NCBI GenBank assembly: GCA_964019425.1
Contig: OZ025841.1
Coordinates: forward strand, 372,001-436,000
Length of the DNA: 64,000 nt
From: Flectonema sp. DT1601
Lineage: Eukaryota > Euglenozoa > Diplonemea > Diplonemida > Diplonemidae
Direction of reading: 5' to 3'
This document shows, in pieces, positions 44,301 through 52,408 of the stretch (its first letter is position 1; each line of letters opens with the position of its first letter). Both the position numbers and the translations under genes were made by a program. The notes beneath the pieces were generated by a model, which was not told where the DNA came from, made no database searches, and worked only from the letters and a program-made list of their open reading frames with translations.

Positions 44301-44683
44301 ATTGCTTTATTTCTGGCAAAACCATGAAGCTCATGTATTGGAAGTCTCATAAGAGAGTTCCTAACAGTTTCCATTGCACGGAGTAAAAGTACTTTTACTG
44401 GATGACAATAACCGAAAGATGCCTCTAAAACAGATATAATAAACCGATCGTCCTTTTGATTCTCAAACATCCATACGAGTAGCGCTGTAATAGTTTTCCT
44501 TGAGACCATACCTTCAGAATCAGTCCACTGAGTGGAATTATTTTTTAAGAGGATCAGTTTTTCATCTGTTTCTGAAGGAAGACAGATTCCCAATGAAGCA
44601 GCTTCCCATCGGTCACCACTGGGCCAGACGCTGTCAGCTATTTTCCCTCGCTCCCGAAGCTTCGCATCGGAGAGCAACACCAT
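41393..44683 (-). CDS. Large low-complexity protein with IQ-like motif (1096 aa), function unknown
   Basis: A single-exon frame from the ATG at 44683. The first about 250 residues look folded and helical (RKTITALLVWMFENQKDDRF; VKVLLLRAMETVRNSLMRLP; LRQLMFLQKTFEKIVNQSVL). The middle about 700 residues are Ser/Pro/Val-rich and contain loosely repeated SPxxS and KVLSS/NVLSS-YQ-type segments, probably disordered. Near the C terminus AIAISRAWHGHRGRIKARD resembles an IQ calmodulin-binding helix, followed by an Arg/Ser/Pro-rich tail. No named domain is recognised. An overlapping small upstream frame begins at an ATG just after a CAGGTAG acceptor. The acceptor and leader are duplicated 218 bp upstream. 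I am sure it is a gene (1096 codons open) but not of its role. Confidence 0.8.
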   Translation of the reverse strand: MVLLSDAKLRERGKIADSVWPSGDRWEAASLGICLPSETDEKLILLKNNSTQWTDSEGMVSRKTITALLVWMFENQKDDRFIISVLEASFGYCHPVKVLLLRAMETVRNSLMRLPIHELHGFARNKAIFASHVEAVATTPLRQLMFLQKTFEKIVNQSVLPPNAIPEIDLSVLKLCGIVEDENRSTEQNYYASRLCALNLTCTVTPTIRSYIVSEVDSNDHPWLRFMLQPHSLLKAIKKHKRFTRRVKQKRGMMKSPTNNNVKIINSTKGLVATEQSIEVSHRDDSNELNTLEDSNPITAIPDDCTLNPVTKTIAVIKPARTPRNQNVKNWGSSKQREARGSVAEIVDADEFVPSPRGADGPDLYESNTPVNSDTAKTIQPELAHHLPPTRNNQTHQYLFAASPKGAVLSRDSDIVVVPHQIESHIEVLSNVGSPTSADRLVVEEQLASRLPQKVLSTYQIPVRFGTVSDVVEGGSSPSQFSCGSSIGSKVPIPDAVVMKTKRNVLSSGQGNIRELRVETDHASPLHSIYNEKIPLQSPTALNVHRNVMSYRHAPPQYHREADEVSPTTSTSEIINKVPIDYVVASNIPRKVLSSYQSPVLYSEVDEIIPAGSLTMSGVQSPLRSPSEVRGASTAPFKAISSQVTGRVSVLIESDAVSPDTSTIIQSNSQPCVSQKRVVEEQPPAESGQAARYIFASPSASTRKKNFFSEFEEISVPNSPVAEPESIIKTPRVVTSPVSHQGGRLAAGQCYMPQHHQQHVQNKKSPNFNNNDSDFINSQSSAQGLTSENMTLISDYRQPTLDINKSPVSQMSNFTKTSIIDVVENSVKIENESYLASPIASHSSPKLDNPLPVYRSPASFLAASSHKGVVLASKIPKGIKLVDSEIVQPDVSSPVSSLTVNKKTNDNNNVVVSPGSDTRFNSSESEDDEESRYPMREIHVEEPVDDFISVPQKPVTPQPRITRHVSTPVVFDSRDLITDGRFVSSLRNRVSPKVRSNKLSDNRRSSAAIAISRAWHGHRGRIKARDRRNQIFGRNSPPAPTRDRISSPSGGEPIYHQARVYQRHHLPSQGSHRSPDRIHRPSGRRRVPIGGRKPFY

Positions 44684-44688
44684 TGATT

Positions 44689-44941
44689 CGACTAGTTTTC
44701 ATCTACCTGTTTTTTTTTGGGGGGGTAACTTGATACTAATATTAAATGGAAAGCAACTTGAAACTGGCAAAAACGAGAATAGGGTTCGGCCAAACCTGGG
44801 GGGAAAAAATATAAAGAGATAACTATATTTTTTGTCTTATTGACCAGAAAACGTTGTCGAATCTGGTAATTCGGGGACCACGTACTAACAGGTTGAGCGT
44901 CCCATGCGACTAATTGTCATCTACCTGTTTTTTTTTGGGGG
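44689..44941 (-). repeat. Duplicated acceptor/leader segment upstream of the 1096-aa gene
   Basis: About 35 bp at 44689-44723 recurs with three or four changes at 44907-44941. On the minus strand each reads CCCCCAAAAAAAAACAG, GTAGATGA, then AATTAGTCG or AACTAGTCG. Both copies keep the AG and the ATG that follows it. The 218-bp offset suggests a tandem duplication that has since diverged outside this segment. Confidence 0.65.
44726..44795 (+). repeat. Dispersed repeat (TTGATACT...GCAACTTG family), copy 2
   Basis: GGTAACTTGATACTAATATT, GGAAAGCAACTTGAAACTGG, then a tail with GGGTTCGGCCAAACC. Related to 9643-9712 and 57437-57505; shared length about 60 bp. Confidence 0.65.
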
Positions 44942-45176
44942 AAAAAAAATATCCTTAAAATAACAATCAACTGTTTTCTTATCTTTAATCTCTTGTAACA
45001 GCTGGTTAAGTATCGAATAGTTTTGTAATAACTGATGTGAAAAGATGTTTTTATAATTGTTGTGATAGGGGGATTCGTTTTAACCCTGGCTGGCTAATAA
45101 TGTAAATGCGTACAGAAAGCTGGTAGTGTCTAACAACAAACTGATCTCCCCTTGAAAGGGGGGTCGTTGTTTGTGT

Positions 45177-47519
45177 TTAAGGTTTCTCTTCTTCTTCCTC
45201 TTCTTCTTCTTCCTCCTCTTCGTCCTCTGCTTCATCGGATTCGCGACAGAACATCGCAGCCAGTGGATTGATTTCTGACTCGTTGCTCTCTCTGTCGATG
45301 TTGTGTTTGTCGTCCTTTGCGACATCCTCGTCTGTTTGCTTGCGAATCTCCGTGTCTGGTTGTTTTTCGTTCTCAGTATCTAATTGCTTGCCAGCTTCTG
45401 CTTCTGGTTGCTTGTCAGCCTCTGCTTCTGGTTGTGTGTCGGCTTCCATCGGTTGCTTTTTAGTTTCCGCCTCCGGTTGCTTGTCTACCTTCGCATCTCG
45501 TTTATTGTCGATTTCTGCTTCCGGGTTAGTTTCCCTCTTGGTCTCCGTATCCGTTTTGTTTTCAGGCTCAACGTCTAGTTGCCTACTGACCGGTTGCGTA
45601 CCGTCTGTTTGCTTTCTAGCCTCAACATTTAGTTGCTTGCCCTCTGCTTCCGGTTGTTTAGTTTCCTTGTTGACCTCTACACTTGATTGAGTTTTACTAA
45701 TCCGCATTGGTTCTGGAGATTTGTTAACTTGACTTGATTTTTCAGGTGACGTGTTCTCACCTGGCACTACGTACTCACCACTCCCAATAGAAGAAAGAGA
45801 TATTCTTACTCTAGGACCTGGAGTACTTCGCATACTGGCTGATGATAAGTTCCTACCATCACGAATACTGCTGTGTCTACTACCTGGGGGACTATCAGTG
45901 GCTCTCTGAGTGAATGGGAGTCTGGTTCTTATTGACGAATCTCTTTGAGGGTTGAGAGAACTGCGAATATCTCCAGAGTCAATTCGCTTAGTAACAAAAG
46001 GATCAACAGTTAAACTTTCTAAAGAAGGTTTCCTAGAAGGCAAGTCCACAGACGCAACAGAAGTTATACGAGGAAGGTTTGTACTTAAGAATGCTTCTCT
46101 CATAGATGAGCTTTCTCCACTTCCAATAGGAGGTGGAGTCATTATGACTCTACTACCATGAATACGGCTATCCTTGAGATTTAATGCCTGCAGTGGAACG
46201 ATATCGTCTCCCCACATTCCTTTTCCTGAAGTAGGTGGAGGAGTAAGTGGTATAGTTATATGTTCACACGACAGCCTTGGCTTCTTATCAATGGAAATTC
46301 CAGTTGCAGCAATAGTACTCCTCCTCTTTGGTGATGCGACCATTGAAATAGCTGTTAGATTCGGTAGTTTACCGTTCATTTTAATAAGATCCCTCCTTGT
46401 TGAGTAACCTTTCCACATTCGTTGAATTGTTACACAAGCATTAGCTATTAGACATGCAGGGGATAAACGTGGAACAGGTTTCCCTGAGGGAGTTACAGGG
46501 AAGCACCTTAAGCTACTTCGTCTTCCAGTAGGTGACCACAGCACAGGCAAACTCGATCTTCTACGAGATCCGTCACATGTTGGTGAGTCTGATGGGCTGC
46601 CAAACTCAAACATTTGCCGCATTGGATTGCTGCTAATGGACAGTTGAGATTCTCTGCGTGATAATTCATCAGCTGGAGGTCTGCATCTTTTGATATCAGT
46701 TATTCCTTCCCAACGTTCTCCATTAGGAAATTGAACTGTGTAAGCTTCGTCAGCTTCATGTAATATGATGTACGCCTCATCCCATCTGGTGACACCACCA
46801 ACTTCACATCTAATTCGGACTTGCGAACCAGGTTCGAATAAAGGAGCGTTTATATCAGGTTCTTCAACTGGCGGATTCATGCGTATGCTGCTCTTTAGTT
46901 TGTTGGCTTCGATTTTTTCTTTTATTATTTTTTGATGAATCTTTTTGACTCGTCGAATTCCTTTGGCAGCTTCTTTCTTTTTTCGATCGTTGTACTCTGC
47001 AAAGCATCGGAGCATTGCAGGACACAACAAGTTCGCTTCAATTCCTATTCTTTGAATGTGAGTATTGGCAGTGACAGCGGATAGCAGCTGCATTCCAGCT
47101 TTATCACCGAATAAATTCCTTTGTAAGTCTAAACGTCTAATATGGGTGTGGTAGATCCCGCTGAATTTTTCACTACAGCAATCAAGAATCCCATTATTTC
47201 CTAACGAATTTCCACATAAATTTAGCGACCTAAGCGTCATATTAGTTAACAACAAGTGATTTAGAGTAGGTCCTGTATCCTTCGTAATTTGATTCCATTG
47301 TAGAGATAAAAATGTTATTGAAGGTGGATGCTTTGATGAGAATAATTCTAATAGCGGCTTTATTCCTCTATCACCAATGTCATTATCGTCTAAGTGAAGA
47401 TATTGAAGAGACTTATTGTGAGAGAGCAATTCGTGTAATGCGGAAGCTGCTTTTGATCCCAAATTATTTCCTGTTAGTTTTTTGGTGATATTTACCACAT
47501 AAATAAAGAAGAAATTTTG

Positions 47520-47557
<38 letters not shown>

Positions 47558-49342
47558 AACACACCTGCCAAAGAAAGCTCAGTTACTGTATCATTCGGAG
47601 CTAAGGCTCTACTTAGTCGTTTAGCTCCGATATAGCCGAGGTCATTGCACATTAAATCTAATTTTAAAACAGTTGTGTTATATGTTAATGATTGGCTAAG
47701 ATCATAAGCAAGTTTTAACGATGATTCACTCGATCCTATTTTCTGACCACAAAGAATAATCTGTCTGGTTTGCTTTTCATTCTGCTGAACAGATATAATA
47801 TTTTTAGTTATGAGATGCTCATCGATGCAGGTTGCGGTGATCTCCGCTTCAGGATCACCAAATTTCGGTCGTTTTTTGATTGAGTCGGCTCGTTGTTCAG
47901 CATCTAACAAAGTCGTATGTCTACTGGGAGGGCAGTTTGATTTGCGAGAACCTCCACTGCCTCTCATTCCCTTCCTCATTGCAGTGCTGCCACTTCGCGA
48001 CATAGATACGCTTCGGGAGATTCCACGACAGGTATTAGTCCTGGTAAGTATATCATCGTCATCAGAAATATTATCTGGAATAGGTGGACGACCGTTTGCT
48101 ATAGCGTTATTTTTAGTAGTCAATTCCTTTACACGAATTTGAACTAAATCTGGAATACAACAACCTTCAATTAATAGTTTTGTGATTGCTGGATTGCTAC
48201 ACATTTGAATTAAGGCTTCTCCGCCATCAGCACCAATTTCATTGAAGCTGAAATCTATACTGGTTACAGAGGATGACTCCTCAAGAACAACTGCTAAATC
48301 ATCGACACCCTGACGTCCAAATCCGTTGTCTGATATATCGATACACTGAAGAGCCATATCTCTTGAGCATAGCCCACCAAGAGCTTCTCCTAAATACTTA
48401 CATCCTTTGTCACCTAATCTGTTTGATCTTAGTAGTAGCGTTACTAAGTTTTTCGCAAACGGTAAATTCATTGACAACGTTTTACAACCTTCTGATCCCA
48501 ATTCATTATTTGACAGGTCCAACACTCTTATCTTTGATAAGCTTCTCATTAAGTGATGTATTCCAGTTTTCGTAAACATGTTTTTCGATAATTTCAACAC
48601 GCTAATACTTTTGTTCTTCATCAATCCTTCACTTAAATTTGTTAATGCAGCGTCAGTGAGCTCATTGTTTTCTAAAGAAAGCATCTTGAGAGTGTGAGTG
48701 TGTCTCAGAGCTATAGATATGTGTTTACACCCCTTGGGTCCAATCGCATTGCCATCCAACGACAAACTAGTGAGAGTGTCGTTGAATTGAATTGCTGTAG
48801 CAATCTCTCGACATCCCTTTTCAGAAATATAGTTGTTGGACAAATCTAATTTTCTAAGACTGCAGTTCATAGTCATTCTCTGACACAATATCTGTGTGTG
48901 TGTGTGTGTGTGTTGTGTTGTTTGATTCCTAAGTAAAAAAAAAACAACACCATCAGTCAGACTCTAAAAAAAAAAAAAGAAATTTTAACCATACCTGGAC
49001 TCCAAGATCACCTACCAAGTTTTCACTCAAATCAAGGTCTTGAATAGTCGTAGTTAGCTTCATCAGTTCAGCAATATGAGACATGCTGTGTTTTCCAAAA
49101 TTGTTTCCTCTCAAATTCAGTTCTGTTGCTGTCTTGTTGTCCAGTAAGAATAAATAAAGTGCTCTGGCACCTCCGGGTCCTAAAGTCATGTTACGTAGTC
49201 GAACTACTGCCATTGGGTTTCTATCATTCTCTTCTTTCAGAAGTCTGTAGAGTACGTCTTGTACGTAAGGACCCCAATATCTAAATATTTCTGATTCGTC
49301 ACGTGAATGAGATATTCTTTCACCAGTCGTAGTGTTTCCCAT
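45177..49342 (-). CDS. Leucine-rich-repeat protein with IQ motif and acidic repeat tail, three exons
   Basis: The exons (minus) are 49342-48995, 48891-47565 and 47470-45177. The introns (GTATGG...CACACAG, 103 nt; GTGTGT...CTAACAG, 94 nt) join mid-LRR and keep frame, giving 1322 aa. For example SLA|GNNLGSKAASALHELL restores an LRR consensus. MGNTTTGE is a possible N-myristoylation signal. About 15 ribonuclease-inhibitor-type LRRs follow (LRKLDLSNNYISEKGCREIA; LSLDGNAIGPKGCKHIS; LHLDDNDIGDRGIKPLL), then an SH3/Tudor-like strand set (EAYTVQFPNGERWEGITDIKR), an IQ motif (ACVTIQRMWKGYSTRRDLIK), a Ser/Pro-rich linker, KQPEAEA-type charged repeats and a poly-Glu end. Known proteins with this mix are often ciliary or cytoskeletal scaffolds; that role is inference. 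The first intron contains a TTACTTAG that does not keep frame. Confidence 0.88.
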
Positions 49343-49628
49343 TTGATCGTTTTTAGTTAATGTATTTCATTGTTTTGATTATGTTTTTTCTGTACGATTA
49401 AAAGAATGGTTCAAGATAATGTTTTTTTTTTTTTTTTTTTTTTTCAGAATTTTTTTTTTTTAAGAACGTCAAGTTCAAGATACTGAAAAGTGATCAATGG
49501 AAATTATCTTCTTTATTTTTAGGGACTTTTCTCCGTTGCCTGTCACCCAAAAACAATAGCTGAAGGAGATTTGGAACTTCTTAAGTCGACGGATACTAAA
49601 AACAGCAGATGATTATCACCAAGAGCTA

Positions 49629-49827
49629 AGGCGTGCACTGATTACGTCCCTGCCATTTGTACACACCGCCCGTCGTTGCTACCGATTGGCTGTGGGATAG
49701 AGCTGGGGGGAGAGAGCTCTCTGCGGGCAACCGCTTAGAGCGTTTCGAATCCCAGCAATATTTCTCAGCTAGAGGAAGCAAAAGTCGTAACAAGGTTGCT
49801 GTAGGTGAACCTGCAGCAGGATCATTA
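49629..49827 (+). rRNA. 3'-terminal fragment of SSU (18S) rRNA, probably a displaced copy
   Basis: Recognisable from about GTGCACTGATTACGTCCCTG, through the universal TTTGTACACACCGCCCGTCG, a helix-44 region whose flanks can still pair (TGTGGGAT with ATCCCAGCA), GAGGAAGCAAAAGTCGTAAC and AAGGTTGCTGTAGGTGAACC, to the exact 3' end ATCATTA at 49827. Only about 200 of the expected 1800+ nt are present; what lies upstream of 49620 is not SSU rRNA. GGAAGCAAAAG and the GCTGTAGG/CCTGCAGC pairing are the euglenozoan form. The downstream 50 nt (CCAAAGTCGAG...) may be the start of ITS1. The left edge is uncertain by about 10 nt. It lies opposite to all protein genes and is most simply a rDNA fragment inserted here. 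Confidence 0.9.
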
Positions 49828-50574
49828 CCAAAGTCGAGTTTGGCTGCAAGCTGTTACTTCCCTACGACGCAGTAGCAAAATAGATAAAATCATAACTTGA
49901 TTTCTTTCTTTTTATTTTTCTTCCCCACAATATTATAAAACTTGCAATTACGTTTTTATTTTTATTTTTTCTTTTTCTTTTTTTTTGCAGAGAACGTCGA
50001 GAATGACCAACGTGATTTCCGACAGCACCCACGAGGAAGTTATAACAAACAAAACCAAATAAACTAAAAAGATTACACGCATAGGGAAAAAAAAAAAAAA
50101 AAAAGAGGCATCACACCTCCCAACATATAACATATTTTTTCCCTTGATAATAAAAGCACGTCAACGATATACAGTAGACAACATCGAAAGAAAGGATTTT
50201 TCGTGTCAAGGAAATGAATAAAAACGTTTTTGCGCAATGAATACATAATCCTCTGAAACCGTAAAGGCAATACAAAGGAGGATCAGGTCTGCTGTAAACA
50301 TTTATATTTCTCTTACTTTCTAACTACCAAATTCGTGATAACCGAGATACCGACTTCGTTGTATTATCTGTGGCAAACTACAGATAACTTTTTTGCAAAG
50401 ACGATATAAAAAAATTTTATATAAAAAAAAAAAAAAAAAAAAACGTTTTGAGGCTCACCTAGTGCAGTTCCCAGCTGTGATACAATACTGCGTTACAAGA
50501 CTGTAAATTACAAAAAAGAAAACCTTTTTTTTAGTAGTGATGAATTGACTAAACCAACAGAACAAAAAACTAAA

Positions 50575-50683
50575 AACCAACCAGATTAGCCTTATACTTC
50601 GTTTAACGCAGATAGAATCTTGGAAAATGAATCATGACCATAAGAAATAACGGCTTTTCAATCTGAATAGTTTCTCCCTCCGA
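50575..50683 (+). repeat. Hairpin-ended dispersed repeat, copy 5
   Basis: AACCAACCAGATTAGCC, TTCGTTTAACGCAGA, TAGAATCTTGGAAAATGAATC, ATGACCATAAGAAATAACGG and CAATCTGAATAGTTTCTCCC. The terminal CCGAC-GTCGG stem is lost after TCCGA. This uninterrupted copy shows where copy 2 (10594-10942) has been split. Confidence 0.75.
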
Positions 50684-50734
50684 ATAATAATAACAATAAC
50701 AGACGATTGCAACGCTTACTTATGAAATAAGCTT

Positions 50735-52276
50735 TTATGTATCTATGGGTGCTGGTGACGGGGCTGGATCAACTAATTTCCAGAGAACAAAACCAGTAAA
50801 GGTCGGTACAGCAATAAAACCAGAAACCGCAAACGCCTTACAAGCGTTTGTCATTAACGGCGAAAGCGGTTTATTTAAAAATCTTGATATTTTAAGAAGG
50901 AATATAGGAGGAAAAATAACCATCATCATTGTACTGGTAGTCGCTCCCAGAAGACCGAGAACTTGAACTACGTGAGGATAAAGAACAGCAACCACAACCA
51001 TACTTACAAGAAGAGATGTTACAACTGCTATTCTGCGAGTCATGTTTCTTTTAGGTATTTCTTCATTGTCATTTTCATTGGGATACATTGCTCCGATTAA
51101 ATCCTCAATCATATTCCTAGCCTCAAACAAATAAACAGGAGCTGTAAACATCAACGACGCTGCGAATAAAACTTTACTGATATGGGTTGCTACATCATCC
51201 AAATGCTGTAAATTTCCAAACACATCCTGATCTGTACCATCTAGGAATGCTAAGTAACCTCCAACACCTGTCAAAGCATAAAACACAAAGGAAGCTCCCA
51301 AAGACAGAGACGATACGATTGCGACACGTTTTGGTGTTCGTCGCTTTAGTTCACAGTAGACTCTTATAAAGTTAAACTGACCCATGTATGAAAATATAAA
51401 AACAGGCAACAACGATAAATTACTAACACTAAACGACGCAGTATCCATATCTGAGTAGCTGTGATGAGAACGATCTGCGCGGTACCACAACGAAGCAGAT
51501 AATGCAGCGATGCCAATAATCCCGGCATAAGAAGTATGTCTCAAAGCGTGTAACGTATCCAGACAGCAGAGTGGGAATACAACGACAGCGATCAGGGTAA
51601 CTAAGACCCATGAATTTCCTAAAACGTCAACATGTTGAACGTATCCAATTAGAATATCATGCAAGGCGATGAATAACGAAACGGTTCCACCCCAAATTAC
51701 AATTAAAAAGAAGACTAAAATCCACCATTGGCTTTTACTACCGAATGATAATACCCCGAGAGTTAAGTAGTCAACTCTTTCTACTATTTTTGGTTGTCCT
51801 CCATTCCAAGGTCCAAGAACGAGATCAACAGTTTTAGCTAAACAAATATTTGAAAAATGAGACGGTAGCGTAAACACTGCCAAGAACACACAATAATTAA
51901 CTGTCCCTACCATAGAACAGATGTAAGGCATTGAAACTAAACCGATTCCCAAGATACTTTTTATCGTTGCAACAGTTGACGCAAAGATAGAAGCGGTACC
52001 CTCATCATATAAAAGATCTTCCTCATCGTAATCATCCCTCGACTGATTAACTGCAACATATGGTCGGCTGCCGACGCTATATTTCGTTGAACTCCTTCCC
52101 CTCATGTCTCCTACTATTATCGAGCAACCATCACTGTCTAAATCTACAATTGGTTGACATGAAGGAGGGAGTCTTCCGAACATAGGACTGTAGTCTGCTA
52201 GCGGCTTTCCTCTCCAGCTACTTGTATCGGAAATAGTTTGTGCCCTTTTGGCACTCGGCTCCATTCTGGGAGGCAT
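50735..52276 (-). CDS. AAAP-family amino-acid/auxin permease-type transporter
   Basis: A single-exon protein of 513 aa from the ATG at 52276. A hydrophilic cytosolic N terminus of about 90 residues leads into the AAAP entry motif GTASIFASTVATIKSILGIG followed by LVSMPYICSMVGTVNYCVF. I count about 10-11 membrane segments, among them WWILVFFLIVIWGGTVSLFI, WVLVTLIAVVVFPLCCL, SLLPVFIFSYMGQFNFIRVY, GASFVFYALTGVGGYLAFL, IAVVTSLLVSMVVVAVLY and VVQVLGLLGATTSTMMMVIF. SLLPVFIFSYMGQFN corresponds to the P-x-x-x-F-x-F-x-x-x-x-x segment of TM6 in this family. Family members are usually proton- or sodium-coupled amino-acid carriers of plasma or vacuolar/lysosomal membrane; substrate cannot be told. The frame ends cleanly (PAPIDT). 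A T-rich CAG acceptor (52304-52305) lies 28 nt upstream. Confidence 0.92.
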   Translation of the reverse strand: MPPRMEPSAKRAQTISDTSSWRGKPLADYSPMFGRLPPSCQPIVDLDSDGCSIIVGDMRGRSSTKYSVGSRPYVAVNQSRDDYDEEDLLYDEGTASIFASTVATIKSILGIGLVSMPYICSMVGTVNYCVFLAVFTLPSHFSNICLAKTVDLVLGPWNGGQPKIVERVDYLTLGVLSFGSKSQWWILVFFLIVIWGGTVSLFIALHDILIGYVQHVDVLGNSWVLVTLIAVVVFPLCCLDTLHALRHTSYAGIIGIAALSASLWYRADRSHHSYSDMDTASFSVSNLSLLPVFIFSYMGQFNFIRVYCELKRRTPKRVAIVSSLSLGASFVFYALTGVGGYLAFLDGTDQDVFGNLQHLDDVATHISKVLFAASLMFTAPVYLFEARNMIEDLIGAMYPNENDNEEIPKRNMTRRIAVVTSLLVSMVVVAVLYPHVVQVLGLLGATTSTMMMVIFPPIFLLKISRFLNKPLSPLMTNACKAFAVSGFIAVPTFTGFVLWKLVDPAPSPAPIDT

Positions 52277-52303
52277 TTTTTTTTTTTTAATATAAGAATT
52301 GGA

Positions 52304-52305
52304 CT
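52304..52305 (-). promoter_or_regulatory. Trans-splice acceptor for the AAAP transporter gene
   Basis: On the minus strand a T run of more than 15 nt ends in CAG, followed by TCCAATTCTTATATT, an A run and the ATG at 52276. There is no upstream exon in the 130-nt spacer from the preceding gene, so a spliced-leader acceptor is the natural reading. Confidence 0.6.
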
Positions 52306-52408
52306 GAAAAAAAAAAAAAAAAAAAAATTAAGACCTGCTATGACGATTTTAAAAAAGAAAAAAAAAACCACCAAAAATAACGGAGTGTAAATGAGTAAAA
52401 AAAACTAT

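Larger units (their letters stand above)
44684..45176. other. Spacer with duplicated leader region and a dispersed repeat
   Basis: This spacer lies between the 1096-aa gene and the LRR gene upstream of it in transcription order. It includes the leader of the 1096-aa gene, its duplicate at about 44907-44941, and a dispersed repeat copy. No gene is seen. Confidence 0.6.
49343..50734. other. Intergenic with SSU rRNA fragment and a hairpin-repeat copy
   Basis: Apart from the rRNA fragment (plus strand) and the hairpin repeat at 50575-50683 the spacer has T/A runs only. TTTAATCGTACAG about 50 nt upstream of the LRR start (near 49396) may be that gene's trans-splice acceptor. Confidence 0.6.
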
